Notes under the pieces: model-generated
Seen by the model: the letters and a program-made list of their open reading frames with translations, nothing else
What the model was told of the DNA's origin: nothing
The model's database searches: none
Shown: piece by piece, positions 29,354 to 39,857 of the stretch
Position numbering within the stretch: the first letter of the stretch is position 1
Layout: each line of letters starts with the position of its first letter
Position numbers and translations under genes: made by a program
Assembly (NCBI RefSeq): GCF_023716865.1
Contig: NZ_CP092417.1
Location: 5,186,001-5,250,000 of the forward strand
Length of the DNA stretch: 64,000 nucleotides
Source of the DNA: Endozoicomonas sp. SCSIO W0465
GTDB lineage: Bacteria > Pseudomonadota > Gammaproteobacteria > Pseudomonadales > Endozoicomonadaceae
Reading direction: 5' to 3'

Positions 29354-31225
29354 ATGATTTTGAAATTTCCTCGCCCACTGCCAGACGAGACTTTCTATAG
29401 CTGGGTGGCTCGTTACCACGACCAGTCAGCTAACCACTACCCTCTGGTTACAGTAAGAACCATTTTTGATTGCCACCACGGCTGTGCCATTTCTGGCCTG
29501 CCCACAGGACTGAAACGTTTTTGTGCTCAGCTTCTCCCCCTGATCAAATACAATCCAGAAGATATCATACAGTTCCACACGCCCCTGCCTTACTACTCTT
29601 CTGTGTTTTCAAAAAACAAAATCAAAATTGCCAAGCAAAAAATGCTTGATGATTTCAATAAAGGAACGCAGGGCTTGCTGGGGATGCTGGCATCGACGAT
29701 CAGCGAATTCAGATACCTGAGGTATTGCCCGGAGTGTCTACAGAAAGATAAAGAAACGTATGGTGTTTCCTACTGGCATCGTAGCCACCAACTACCGGGG
29801 GTGTTAGTCTGCCCTGATCATTTTGTACCTACACTGAATTCGCTTGTGGATAAGCAGAATCTTCCAGCGAATTTATTTGCCAGTGCTGAAAAGCACGCCG
29901 AGCCCAATCTCATTCAAAAAAAGATTGTTCCTGATGAACAGCTCAAAATAATTGCCGTCAAAAGTGCTCAACTCCTCACCCGGTATCGAAATCCTATTAC
30001 CTCAACAAACTATAGAAAATCGCTGCTTCAAGCTGGCTATGGTAAAGGTACGCTAATTGATCAAATAAAGCTCAGTGAAGCGTTCTCATCCTTTTGGTCG
30101 AAGTCCCTGCTTGAGCAACTTGGAGTCCCACATAACTTCAGTAGCGAACACAGTTGGCTGAGGTTTATGACCAGAAGAAAAAAACTCGGTCTACAGGCTC
30201 ACCCTATTCAGCATATTCTCCTGCGAGTTTTTCTGAAGGAACAGCCGACCCTATGCCAAGATCCAGTTGGCCACCACGAGTTCATTCCCCCTGATTGCCC
30301 CAACCCATTCTGTAACCAAACGGGGGAAAACTCTCCTGTGATCGAAGAAACTTATAAGCACAGCAAATCCAGCCCTTTGTATGCGATCATTCGTTGTGCT
30401 TGCGGTTTTAAGTATTCCTGTAATACCGAGCAACAACCCGTCTATACAAGCAATGTTCTCCAGTATGGTGAAACATGGGATCAGAAGTTCACCGAATACG
30501 TTCAAGCAGGATACTCGATCCACAAATTAGAGCAGCTCATGTCGGTCACAAGGCCAGTGATCAAGAAAAAAGCAGTCGAGTTGAATCTAACCCCTGTCTG
30601 GCTTAATCAGGTTAAAATAAAACCAAATAGCCATATTATGGAAAGTAGAGTAAAAAAGCATAAAAAGGTCTACCTAGAAGCCCGTAAAAAGTACCCTGAA
30701 CTCTCTATCACAGAACTAAAAGAAAAAATCAACAGCACCATCAAGTTTCTATACCGCTACGAGAGAGGCTGGCTGGATAACAATCGCCCTGCCAAAAAAG
30801 GAAAAGCATCAGAATCTCAACGTATTGACTGGAAAAAACGAGATCAAGAATATCTGCAACAAGTTAAAACTATTGTCGCCGAACTGGCCAGTAGCCCCGG
30901 AAAGCCCCAACCAATCAACCCCAGTAAAATCAGCAAAATTCTGGGGCAAAATAATATCTTTACCAAGATACCTGACAAGATCCCAGTAACCATGGCGTAT
31001 CTCGAAGAAATCTGTCGCCGAGAGGTATACGTCCCTCGTGTCTTTGAGTGGGCTGTACATGAACTCAGGAAAAAAGGTCACTCTATCACTCGCAACAACA
31101 TCATCCGAAAAGCATGTATTCGCTATACTCCATCCCCAGAACATGAAGCCACCTTAAAAAAATTGATCGAGGCAGGAAATGACGACACCTTCCAGCTACC
31201 TCCTCTCCAACAACCACCCTCTTAA
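29354..31225 (+). CDS. tnsD: TnsD/TniQ target-site selector
   Basis: 623 residues. TnsD-type proteins bind a specific chromosomal attachment sequence and recruit TnsC. The TniQ signature opens the protein (FPRPLPDETFYSWVARYH). A zinc site follows (RYCPECL ... SYWHRSHQLPGVLVCPDH). A second Cys cluster is at about 315-360 (CPNPFCN ... RCACGFKY). The C-terminal half has helix-turn-helix-like segments, e.g. GYSIHKLEQLMSVTRPVIKK and LSITELKEKINST. The full TnsD length, rather than a short TniQ, suggests fixed-site targeting. Given the location, sodB is the likely site. It is one of the few uninterrupted tns genes. Confidence 0.92.
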   Translation: MILKFPRPLPDETFYSWVARYHDQSANHYPLVTVRTIFDCHHGCAISGLPTGLKRFCAQLLPLIKYNPEDIIQFHTPLPYYSSVFSKNKIKIAKQKMLDDFNKGTQGLLGMLASTISEFRYLRYCPECLQKDKETYGVSYWHRSHQLPGVLVCPDHFVPTLNSLVDKQNLPANLFASAEKHAEPNLIQKKIVPDEQLKIIAVKSAQLLTRYRNPITSTNYRKSLLQAGYGKGTLIDQIKLSEAFSSFWSKSLLEQLGVPHNFSSEHSWLRFMTRRKKLGLQAHPIQHILLRVFLKEQPTLCQDPVGHHEFIPPDCPNPFCNQTGENSPVIEETYKHSKSSPLYAIIRCACGFKYSCNTEQQPVYTSNVLQYGETWDQKFTEYVQAGYSIHKLEQLMSVTRPVIKKKAVELNLTPVWLNQVKIKPNSHIMESRVKKHKKVYLEARKKYPELSITELKEKINSTIKFLYRYERGWLDNNRPAKKGKASESQRIDWKKRDQEYLQQVKTIVAELASSPGKPQPINPSKISKILGQNNIFTKIPDKIPVTMAYLEEICRREVYVPRVFEWAVHELRKKGHSITRNNIIRKACIRYTPSPEHEATLKKLIEAGNDDTFQLPPLQQPPS

Positions 31226-32018
31226 GCTTTCTCTGCCAACCTCTCCACCTCAGAAACACTTCCTGATTGCCTATGGCAATTTACTCACCTACCTCAATAA
31301 GCCCCATATCTGGTGTTTGTTTTGCGGTGAAGACAAGCAACTTTGTGAGTTGCTGCTTCCTTTAGAAATTATCCCTTTATTTCATTTGGGTAGCTGTTTT
31401 GACCGAGGCTACCTGACCATGACTTGTACAGCTCCGGTACACTACAAAGTTCTAATCAGCGCAGCAAACAGCACCCAGCCTTTAAAACGTAAGTTCTGGC
31501 ACAGTGAAATTGAGAAATTGCAGGGAGGATATCAGCAACAACTCAGCATCAGTGTTCGAAACAAACAGATTTTACTGCCTGACCTGTTGCTGAAAACCCT
31601 TTGTCCTGCTGCCGAGTTCACAAAAATCGCTCTTGAGTTGTGCGCCCAATCCATTTTATTTCTACATGTTTTGACAGAGGGGACGCATCTGCACATTGAG
31701 CTGGACAAGCTCTTCAATATTCCAAAATTCACAGCAACAGCACGCCAGTTAGCATGGCTGGCCAGTGATGAATATTACCGGAGCTGGCATCGTTCATTGG
31801 CTATGTATGCTGGGGAGGCACTGGCATCCCCGGAGGGAAAGCCGTGGAGGTGTCCACTGCCCCAATTCAAATTAAAGGTAGACTACACCGTTACTGAATC
31901 ACCGGGCTATGCACCTTACTACCGGGTATTCTCAGCCAGACCTAACTTACCAATGCCCTACACCCATCTTACATTTCACGTTCACGGGAAAAGAAAAGCG
32001 CAAACCTTCACTCTTTGA
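31179..32018 (+). CDS. TnsE-like protein, short
   Basis: 279 residues, overlapping tnsD by 47 bp in another frame. The position right after tnsD and several segments resemble the N-terminal part of Tn7 TnsE: FLIAYGNLLTYLNKPHIW near the start, ILLPDLLLKTLCPAAEF, and AWLASDEYYRSWHRSL. It lacks the C-terminal half of Tn7 TnsE (538 aa). The following 250 bp in another frame contain a protein-like stretch (KPSLFDVFPHDCGSHHYPRS), so a frameshift or erosion is possible. The comparison is from memory of the family, not a search. It may instead be an unrelated Tn7-associated protein. Confidence 0.5.
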   Translation: MTTPSSYLLSNNHPLKLSLPTSPPQKHFLIAYGNLLTYLNKPHIWCLFCGEDKQLCELLLPLEIIPLFHLGSCFDRGYLTMTCTAPVHYKVLISAANSTQPLKRKFWHSEIEKLQGGYQQQLSISVRNKQILLPDLLLKTLCPAAEFTKIALELCAQSILFLHVLTEGTHLHIELDKLFNIPKFTATARQLAWLASDEYYRSWHRSLAMYAGEALASPEGKPWRCPLPQFKLKVDYTVTESPGYAPYYRVFSARPNLPMPYTHLTFHVHGKRKAQTFTL

Positions 32019-32274
32019 TGTGTTCCCCCATGACTGCGGCAGTCACCACTACCCTCGCTCTATTGAAGCGGGTAAACTGCCTGAAACCTTGGTGCTGAAC
32101 AGCTTTATTTATTGCGTCCGGATCACTATGGCTCAGACAAAGCCACTAAACATCCAGATATTTCCGATGGCAGCTACGACTGACTGCACCCTACACCATC
32201 ATCGTCAAAGCCATAATATTTATTGATTGATAATGATGTGCCATTAGCAATGACGATGGGCAAGGAACCAATTC

Positions 32275-33798
32275 ATGACAGAAACAATCAATCAGGACAC
32301 CATCAACAAAGCGCTATGGTCTGCCTGTGATACCTTCAGGGGTACAATCAGTGCAGATACCTACAAAGACTTCATACTCACCATGTTGTTCCTGAAATAC
32401 ATCAGTGATGTCTGGCAGGATCATTATGAAGGTTATGTCGCTCAATACGGTGATGAGCCAGAGCTGATCGAAGAGATGATGAAAAATGAGCGTTTTGTCC
32501 TGCCCAAACAGGCCAGTTTTTATACGCTCTGGGAGCGTCGTCACGAACCGGGTAATGGCGAGCGTATAGATCAGTCACTTCATGCCATCGAAGAGGCTAA
32601 TGGCACCAAACTGAAAGACTCTGGAAAAAGCGTATTCCAAGATATCTCTTTCAATACAGACCGCCTCGGCGAAGAGAAACAGAAAAACACAATTTTACGA
32701 CACTTGCTAGAAGATTTTGCCAAGCCTCAACTCAACCTCAAGCCCAGCCGTGTTGGTTCACTGGATGTAATTGGTAATGGCTATGAATATCTGATCAAGA
32801 ACTTTGCCGCCAGTGGTGGTCAGAAGGCCGGTGAATTTTATACTCCACCAGAAGTCTCTGATCTGATTGCCGACCTGCTTGATCCACAACCGGGCGATAC
32901 CATTTGTGATCCAGCCTGTGGCTCCGGTTCTCTGCTGATGAAATGCGGTCGCAAAGTAGTGAGTAACCATAGCAGTAAGCAATATGCGCTGTATGGGCAA
33001 GAAGCCATTGGCTCCACTTGGTCATTGGCAAAAATGAATATGTTTTTGCATGGTGAAGATAACCACAAGATTGAGTGGGGCGACACCATTCGTAACCCAA
33101 AACTGTTGGATAAAAACGGTAATTTACAACTGTTCGATATCGTGACTGCGAATCCGCCATTTTCGTTAAGCAAATGGGGTCACGATGAAGCAGAGCACGA
33201 TAAATTCAGTCGCTTCCGCCGGGGCATACCGCCCGCAACCAAAGGTGATTTCGCATTCATCCTTCATATGATTGAGACCCTTTCTCCCAAGAACGGACGT
33301 ATGGGCGTTGTTGTCCCCCATGGCGTGTTGTTCCGAGGTTCCAGCGAGGGCAAAATCCGCCAGAAGCTGATTGAAGAAAATCTATTGGATGCGGTCATTG
33401 GCCTGCCAGAAAAGCTGTTTTACGGAACCGGTATACCTGCTGCAATTCTGATCTTCAAGAAACAAAAAGCCGATGACCATGTACTGTTTATTGATGCCAG
33501 CCGTGAGTACAAGGCCGGTAAAAACCAGAACCTGCTGACAGAAGACAATATTCGCAAGATTGTAAAAACCTATCAGGTACAGGGCGATGTGGATAAGTAC
33601 GCCTATGTTGCCAGCCTAGACGAGATCCGTGAGAACGATTACAACCTGAATATTCCCCGTTATGTAGACACTTTCCAAGAGGAGGAAGAGATAGACTTGA
33701 TGGCTGTTCGGGCTGAACGGCAGCAGCTCAAGACCCAACTGGAAGTATTAGAAGATAAGATGGCGAAGTATTTGGAGGAGTTGGGTTATGGTGCGTGA
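32275..33798 (+). CDS. hsdM: Type I restriction-modification DNA methyltransferase subunit
   Basis: 507 residues. HsdM methylates adenine N6 in the sequence chosen by HsdS. The N-terminal helical domain begins TINKALWSACDTFRGT. The SAM motif is DPACGSGSL (212-220) and the catalytic motif is NPPF (293-296, TANPPFSLSKWG). The C-terminal helices contact HsdS. GGA lies 8-10 bp before the ATG. It is the first gene of the five-gene run on the + strand and overlaps hsdS by 11 bp. No hsdR follows. Confidence 0.95.
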   Translation: MTETINQDTINKALWSACDTFRGTISADTYKDFILTMLFLKYISDVWQDHYEGYVAQYGDEPELIEEMMKNERFVLPKQASFYTLWERRHEPGNGERIDQSLHAIEEANGTKLKDSGKSVFQDISFNTDRLGEEKQKNTILRHLLEDFAKPQLNLKPSRVGSLDVIGNGYEYLIKNFAASGGQKAGEFYTPPEVSDLIADLLDPQPGDTICDPACGSGSLLMKCGRKVVSNHSSKQYALYGQEAIGSTWSLAKMNMFLHGEDNHKIEWGDTIRNPKLLDKNGNLQLFDIVTANPPFSLSKWGHDEAEHDKFSRFRRGIPPATKGDFAFILHMIETLSPKNGRMGVVVPHGVLFRGSSEGKIRQKLIEENLLDAVIGLPEKLFYGTGIPAAILIFKKQKADDHVLFIDASREYKAGKNQNLLTEDNIRKIVKTYQVQGDVDKYAYVASLDEIRENDYNLNIPRYVDTFQEEEEIDLMAVRAERQQLKTQLEVLEDKMAKYLEELGYGA

Positions 33799-35017
33799 AC
33801 TTAAGCCCACTGAAATCCCTTCTGGCTGGCAATACGACTGTCTAGATAAGTTTGCCAAGCGTTGTAGCGGACACACACCCAGTAAATCATTTCCTCAATA
33901 CTGGGACGGAGGAATTAAGTGGATTTCACTTACAGATGCTAACAAATTGGACAAAGGCTATGTACGTGAAACTGATAAAGAGATCTCATTAGAGGGCATA
34001 AAGAATAGCTCGGCTGAAATTCATCCGTCCGAAACTGTTGTTTTAGCAAGAGATGCAAGTGTTGGAAAAAGTGGAGTAATGGCGGAACCAATGGCAGTTA
34101 GCCAGCACTTTATTGCATGGAAATGCGATAACAGAGTATCTACTAATAGCTGGTTTTTATACAACTGGCTTCAGCTCCATAAAAAAGAGTTTGAGCGTCA
34201 AGCTGTGGGTTCGACTATTAAAACCATTGGTATTCCATACTTTAAAAAACTCAAAATTGCACTACCTCCCTACAATGAACAAGCAGAGATAGCAAAAATC
34301 CTGACAACTTGGGATGAAGCTATAACTACAATTGAACAGTTGCTGACCAATAGCAAGAAGCAAAAAAAAGCTCTGACGCAGAAGCTATTTTCTAGTAAAA
34401 AGCGCTTTTGTGGATTCAATAATGAGTGGATTTTCAAAACTATCAATGAGGTTGCTAACCGCATCCAAAGAAAATCAGATGGGAATGAGCACCCAATACT
34501 TACCATTTCATCGCTAAGTGGCTTCGTCAGGCAAGATGAACGCTACAGCCGCTACATGGCTGGTGAAAGTGTCAAAAACTACATTCTTTTAGAAAAAGGT
34601 GAGTTTGCCTACAACAAAGGTAACTCCAAAACATACGAATTTGGCTGCATATTTGATCTTGAGACCTATGATAGTGGGCTGGTTCCACATGTATATGTAT
34701 GTTTTAAGCTGAAGAAAGGAATGAGCCACCGATACTTCAAGTACCTCTTTGAGGCTGATTACTTAAAACCACAACTGGGCAGGCTAGTGAATACCGGCGT
34801 TCGCAACAATGGCCTTCTAAACATCAAGCCCTCAGAGTTCATGACAACCAAAGTTCCAGTTCCATCCCTTGAAGAGCAAGAGAAAATCGCAGATGTACTT
34901 CATGCCGCAACTGAGAGTATTAAAGAGCTACAGCAGAAACTCTCAGCACTAAAACAAGAAAAGAAAGCCCTGATGCAGCAGCTTTTGACGGGTAAGCGCC
35001 GAGTCAAAGTTAACTAA
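33788..35017 (+). CDS. hsdS: Type I restriction-modification specificity subunit
   Basis: 409 residues with two target-recognition domains. The first is WQYDCLDKFAKRCSGHTPSKS..., with the region end YFKKLKIALPPYNEQAEIAKIL. The second starts FCGFNNEWIFKTINEVA and ends VPVPSLEEQEKIADVL. Each is followed by a coiled-coil spacer (NSKKQKKALTQKLF; LSALKQEKKALMQQLLTGKRR). It determines the methylation sequence and would guide any restriction module. It overlaps hsdM by 11 bp and is separated by 1 bp from the next ATG. Confidence 0.93.
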   Translation: MVRELKPTEIPSGWQYDCLDKFAKRCSGHTPSKSFPQYWDGGIKWISLTDANKLDKGYVRETDKEISLEGIKNSSAEIHPSETVVLARDASVGKSGVMAEPMAVSQHFIAWKCDNRVSTNSWFLYNWLQLHKKEFERQAVGSTIKTIGIPYFKKLKIALPPYNEQAEIAKILTTWDEAITTIEQLLTNSKKQKKALTQKLFSSKKRFCGFNNEWIFKTINEVANRIQRKSDGNEHPILTISSLSGFVRQDERYSRYMAGESVKNYILLEKGEFAYNKGNSKTYEFGCIFDLETYDSGLVPHVYVCFKLKKGMSHRYFKYLFEADYLKPQLGRLVNTGVRNNGLLNIKPSEFMTTKVPVPSLEEQEKIADVLHAATESIKELQQKLSALKQEKKALMQQLLTGKRRVKVN

Positions 35018-36002
35018 CATGGAGGTTGGTTTGGAACTAACACGAGAGATTGCCTACAAGGCCATATCGGATTTTTTTAGCGTTGAGACGCCATTTGTAT
35101 TGTTTGCCACCGGTACATCCTGCGCACTGGATCTCAACTTTGGCATGCCTGCATTAGAGAAACACCTCAGGGACAGGCTATCGACCGGGCTAAATGAGGA
35201 GCAGGCCAAGCAGTGGCAACAAGTGGTTGGCGCTCTGGCTGAAAAAACACACGACTTTGAGTCAGCAATGAATTTTATCAAGGATGATGAGCTGACCAAT
35301 AAGATCGTTGCGTTAACAGCCAGCTTTGTTGCCCAGCATGATCATAATTATTCTCACCAGATTATCTCTGGCTCTACCGTTTGGCCTGCTGGCAAGCTTT
35401 TCAAAAAACTTGTGGACACGCTACCTGAAACCGACCGCCAACTACATGTTGCCACCCCGAACTACGACTTGTTAGCAGAATATTCATTTATCTTCGAACG
35501 ACAGCCATACCTGACTGGGTTCCATGGGGGTTATTGCAAATCATATAACTGGGATGAATGCTCAAAATCAGTAAAATACCTTGAGCGATCACCTTCGCGG
35601 AAGCGGGTAAAACCCGTTTTACGAGAGCGGAAGCACATCAGGCTCTATAAACCTCATGGATCACTTAATACCTTTGTGATTGGTGATAGAGTCGTCGAGT
35701 GTGATGCATGGATCAAAGACCCGCCGGTTGGCGTTTTGCGCTCAATGATTACCCCCGGAACATCAAAGTACCAGCGCCTGCATGATGATAGAACACAGCT
35801 GGGGGACTATGATCGAGCTGTTCAGAATCATTCACGGTTCTTATTCCTTGGATTTGGATTTAATGATTCTCAACTGGTCAATAACACCTTCAAACAGAAA
35901 CTTGAACATGATCACTGTCATGCCCTTGTCATCACTCGTGATACCAATAAGCGATTAACTGAGTGGCTGAGCCGCTGCCCAAACATGTGGCTGATTTGCA
36001 AA

Positions 36003-37933
36003 ATCGGGTAAGGGCCGGTCTTTCTCCAGCCCTCCCCACAGCACCCGGCATGCGGGTCCGCACCGGGCGGTTCAACGATGATGGTGAAACCTGATCCATA
36101 AGTCTTTCAATGAAACAAGCCCAATTTTCGCGAGGTAACTGTTATTCAGTGCCTGTTGTACCGCATAGGTTTTACTCAGACGGTAATACCCTTTGCTGCT
36201 GGCTGCGATCTTGGCGGCGTTAATTTTATCAACGCCTAACCTGACCAGATTCTTAAAACGGGTTTTCGGCTTGCGCCATTGCTTCAGAAAGCAGCAACGG
36301 ATTCGCCGACGTATCCATTGATCCAGCAGGGGAATTGGTCGGTGATATTCCGATAACCGGAAATACCCCATCCAACCCCGGATATATTGTGCCAATTTGC
36401 GTAACCGATGTTGCATTGAGACACCCCAGCGACGACTGGTCAACTTGAGTATCCGGTATTTGAATCGGTCCAGACACTTCTGGGCCCAGCGAACTTTCTT
36501 CCCTGTGAAGGTGAAACTCAGGAATTCGCTTTCTGTTGCTTTCACAACTTTACTTTTCCGGGAGTTAATCTTCAGTTTCAATTTGCGTTCAATGAATTGG
36601 GTAATGCTGTGCATCACCCGATCCCCTGCACGCTGACTTTTGACGAGAATCACAAAATCATCACAGTATCTTGCAAAGCAATGACCCCGATATTCAAGCT
36701 CCTTGTCGAGTTCGTCGAGGACCACATTAGACAGCAAGGGTGATAAAGGCCCACCCTGTGGCATGCCAACCCTGGTCGGGTAGACATTGCCCTCAATCAT
36801 GACACCGGAGCGCAGGTAGCTACCAATCAGTTTCAGAAGGCGTTTGTCGCGGACCTTACGGGAGACCCTCGACATCAAAACGTCGTGATTAACCGTATCA
36901 AAGAATTTACTCAGATCAACGTCAACAGCGTAATGAAGCCCCCGGTTGATCAACTGCTTAACCTGACGGACTCCGTCGTGTGCTGACCGTCCCGGTCGGT
37001 AGCCGAAGCTGTTTGGAGAGAAACCCGGATCAAAGACAGGGGTCAGCACCTGCACAATGGCCTGCTGTATGACCCTATCCATCACGGTAGGGATTCCCAG
37101 CAAACGCTCACCGCCGTCCGGCTTTTCTATAACATGTCGGCGCACGGGTGATGGCTGGTAGGTTCCGTCCAATAAGGCTTGACGCACTGAAGGCCAATGC
37201 TGTTTGGCAAAGTCTGGATAAGCTTCAATAGTGACTCCATCAATACCCGGAGCACCCTTGTTGCTTTTGACCTGTTTCCATGCACTTGCCAGATTAGCCG
37301 GTTCAAGTACGCAATTTAGTAGATCATGGTTCAAAGCTGGTTAAAGATTCTGTCGCCAAGTACGGTGAGTCGCCGGACGGCTGCATCGCCTTGAGGGAAT
37401 CAGTCTCCTCTTTGTCGTCGATGTTCGGCCCTTCGCTAACGACTTCCCATCCGTTAATGGCTTCTGTCGTACAGCTACTATGGCCTCTGCTGACTTCTGT
37501 CCAATCACCACGCGGAGTTACCTCTGCTGGCGCTATTGGTTGCCATCGGGTTTGCTCGAACAGGATGATGAGACCTGTTCGCCGAGCCTGTTGTAACCAG
37601 TGGCTGAGAACTGGGAATTACCAATCGCATGTTGAACAGATCTCCCCGGATAAGGACATGAACTTTCAGTGCACAACCGCCGCATTTACCGTGTCTCACG
37701 AACCATAGGGCTTTGTGATCCTTGGCTCACTCGCCCAGAGACTCAGCCTTATATGCGATTTCTGTACGTCGGCTCGCACCTTTGCACTCAGACTGCCTCC
37801 GCACAGCCCCTCGCGGGACTGCACTTGCCTTAAGCTAGTGGTTGTCATCAGCAGGCGTCTTTACCGCCAGTCAGATGTAGGTTCTCCCACAGGGGACTTT
37901 CACCCCATCAGTTCATGCCCATGCCGGGCGTAC
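36003..37933 (-). mobile_element. Group II intron, copy 3, inside the SIR2 gene
   Basis: 1931 bp with the same ends. The 5' exon ends TTGTCTTG and the 3' exon begins TTTGC. Removing it restores I-C-K-Q-D-N-C-D in the SIR2 frame. Confidence 0.93.
36072..37334 (-). CDS. ltrA: Group II intron reverse transcriptase/maturase, copy 3
   Basis: 420 residues with the same translation as copies 1 and 2 (YCDD active site, maturase X domain, no endonuclease domain). Confidence 0.93.
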   Translation of the reverse strand: MNHDLLNCVLEPANLASAWKQVKSNKGAPGIDGVTIEAYPDFAKQHWPSVRQALLDGTYQPSPVRRHVIEKPDGGERLLGIPTVMDRVIQQAIVQVLTPVFDPGFSPNSFGYRPGRSAHDGVRQVKQLINRGLHYAVDVDLSKFFDTVNHDVLMSRVSRKVRDKRLLKLIGSYLRSGVMIEGNVYPTRVGMPQGGPLSPLLSNVVLDELDKELEYRGHCFARYCDDFVILVKSQRAGDRVMHSITQFIERKLKLKINSRKSKVVKATESEFLSFTFTGKKVRWAQKCLDRFKYRILKLTSRRWGVSMQHRLRKLAQYIRGWMGYFRLSEYHRPIPLLDQWIRRRIRCCFLKQWRKPKTRFKNLVRLGVDKINAAKIAASSKGYYRLSKTYAVQQALNNSYLAKIGLVSLKDLWIRFHHHR

Positions 37934-38051
37934 CAAGACAATTGTGACAAAACGCGAGTTTACAACGCAAGATTTAACGAATGGCTTCAGCTTGACGACA
38001 AGGAGCTGTGGCGTTTCGACCAGTTCACTGTAGAATTTCTTGGAGGTTGAT

Positions 38052-39857
38052 ATGGCACTATTTGAATTTGATGACGCTAATTCTCTACTCGGTAAAGTGC
38101 GTGAAGTGGATACACGAAAGGTTTCAATTCTCGTTAATACTGACCGTGACCTCAGGAAGGCCAGAGTAGGTCAGTTAGTCACCATTCGCTTGAGTGGTGC
38201 AAGCGAATGCTGGCTGATCGGCATGATTGATAAAGTGATCAAGGCCGTGGTTACTCAGGAACCTCTTGCTGATTCTTATGATGAGGAACAGGAAGAGATT
38301 GGCGAATTCGTGGAAGAGTCCGTTGTAAACACCGTTAAACTGACCCTTATGGGGTCGGTAAAATGGCATGCCATGGATAAAAAGTATAAATTTTCTCGCT
38401 CGCTAGACCATGTTCCAGAAATAGATTCTTCTTGCTATGTGTTAAAGGACACCTGCCTTGAGTCATTCATGCTTGTGATTTCCGAAGGAGGTGAAAGCAA
38501 ACACTCGTTGCCGCTGGGAACTTACAAACTGGACGATAGCGCTAAAGCCTTTATCGATGGAAACAAGCTGTTTCAAAGACATGCAGCGTTATTGGGAAGC
38601 ACGGGGGCGGGAAAGTCATGGACAGTTGCATCTATCTTAGAGCGAAGTGCACAGCTACCATCAGCGAGTCTTGTCGTATTTGATCTTCATGGTGAATACA
38701 AAAATCTCAGTTATGCAAAGCAGCTACGCATCCCCGGTCCTGATGAGGTGGATTCGAAAGATGATTCGCTACTATTTTTACCTTACTGGCTCCTGAACTC
38801 TGAGGAAATTCAGTCTCTGTTTGTAGATCGCAGCGAGTTTAGTGCTCACAATCAGGTTGTTGTCGTGCAAAATGCGATTACTGAGCAGAAAAAGGCATTC
38901 CTTGAGCAAGAGAGCAAACCTGAATTGCTACAATCATTTACCTTAGACAGCCCTATTCCTTTCTCCCTTGATAAAGTTATCGAGAAACTCAAATTTTTGA
39001 ATGAAGAAAAAGTACCCGGTGCCAAAAGTGGGTTAAAGAATGGTCCATTTAACGGGGAATTCTCACGGCTATTGGTTCGAATGGCTAGCCGCTCAAACGA
39101 CAAACGATACGGATTTTTGTTCAATAGTCCCGACTCCTACAACCAATATGACTCCTTGGCAGCAATTGCCGAAAAGTTGATGGGATATGGCAAGGATAAA
39201 AAAAGCATCAAAGTTATCGATTTTTCAGAGGTGCCCGCTGATATTTTACCCGTGATCATTGGTCTGGTTGCCCGAATCATATATCAGGTTCAGTTCTGGA
39301 CTAGTACTGAGAATCGCAGACCAATCGCCTTTATCTGTGACGAGGCCCATCTTTATCTGCCGAAAAAAGAAGGCAATCCTGTTGAGCGAAGGGCAGTAGA
39401 GGCTTTCGAAAAAATTGCTAAAGAAGGCCGTAAATACGGTGTTGCCCTGATGATCGTAAGCCAGCGTCCATCTGATGTCAGCTCAACCATATTAAGCCAG
39501 TGCAATAACATTATTTCTCTACGCCTGACCAATGCAGATGACCAGAACACTGTTCGAAAACTGCTACCAGAAAGCCTTGAAAGCCTTCTTGAAGCATTAC
39601 CCATCATGGATGTTGGTGAGGCAATGGTTGTCGGTGACTCAGTTTTGTTACCCAGCAGAATTAAAATTACTCCTCCAGAAGAAAAACCGCTGAGTGCCAC
39701 CATCGACTTCTGGAGTCGGTGGCAAGAGGATGTAACGAATACTGACTTTGCTCTGGCGGTTGAAAACATGAGAAGTCAAAGAAGAAAGCATATAACATCA
39801 AAAACAGAACAGCACAGGGTCAACATCAATGAAAGCTCCGCTGAGGTATCTGTCTGA
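38052..39857 (+). CDS. herA: HerA-like hexameric ATPase
   Basis: 601 residues. HerA/FtsK-type ATPases form hexameric DNA translocases and, in phage defence, assemble with SIR2 or nuclease partners. An N-terminal HAS-barrel-like region (LLGKVREVDTRKVSILVN ... RVGQLVTIRL) is followed by Walker A LLGSTGAGKSWTVAS (about residues 182-190). Walker B is RPIAFICDEAHLYLP and the arginine-finger region is EGRKYGVALMIVSQRPSDVS. I chose ATG 38052, one base after the SIR2 stop, with GGAGG 8 bp upstream. The stop shares one base with the next start (TGATG), so the genes are translationally coupled. Confidence 0.9.
   Translation: MALFEFDDANSLLGKVREVDTRKVSILVNTDRDLRKARVGQLVTIRLSGASECWLIGMIDKVIKAVVTQEPLADSYDEEQEEIGEFVEESVVNTVKLTLMGSVKWHAMDKKYKFSRSLDHVPEIDSSCYVLKDTCLESFMLVISEGGESKHSLPLGTYKLDDSAKAFIDGNKLFQRHAALLGSTGAGKSWTVASILERSAQLPSASLVVFDLHGEYKNLSYAKQLRIPGPDEVDSKDDSLLFLPYWLLNSEEIQSLFVDRSEFSAHNQVVVVQNAITEQKKAFLEQESKPELLQSFTLDSPIPFSLDKVIEKLKFLNEEKVPGAKSGLKNGPFNGEFSRLLVRMASRSNDKRYGFLFNSPDSYNQYDSLAAIAEKLMGYGKDKKSIKVIDFSEVPADILPVIIGLVARIIYQVQFWTSTENRRPIAFICDEAHLYLPKKEGNPVERRAVEAFEKIAKEGRKYGVALMIVSQRPSDVSSTILSQCNNIISLRLTNADDQNTVRKLLPESLESLLEALPIMDVGEAMVVGDSVLLPSRIKITPPEEKPLSATIDFWSRWQEDVTNTDFALAVENMRSQRRKHITSKTEQHRVNINESSAEVSV

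Larger units (their letters stand above)
35019..38050 (+). pseudogene. SIR2-family protein, interrupted by an antisense group II intron
   Basis: Coding pieces 35019-36002 and 37934-38050 join to 366 codons plus stop. The SIR2 fold is shown by GTSCALDLNFGMP near residue 33, the NAD-site Asn-Asp pair in TPNYDLLAEY, the catalytic His in YKPHGSLN, and FLFLGFGFNDSQL. In defence systems such proteins usually deplete NAD+ or, with HerA, act as nucleases. It sits between hsdS (1 bp gap) and herA (1 bp gap). The intron lies on the opposite strand, so it cannot be spliced from this mRNA and the C-terminal 39 residues are lost. GGAGG at 35021 may also serve a TTG start at 35032. Confidence 0.85.

Noticed and set aside
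32275..35017. A standard complete type I restriction system
   Set aside because: No HsdR-like DEAD-box nuclease is encoded upstream or downstream on either strand in the window.
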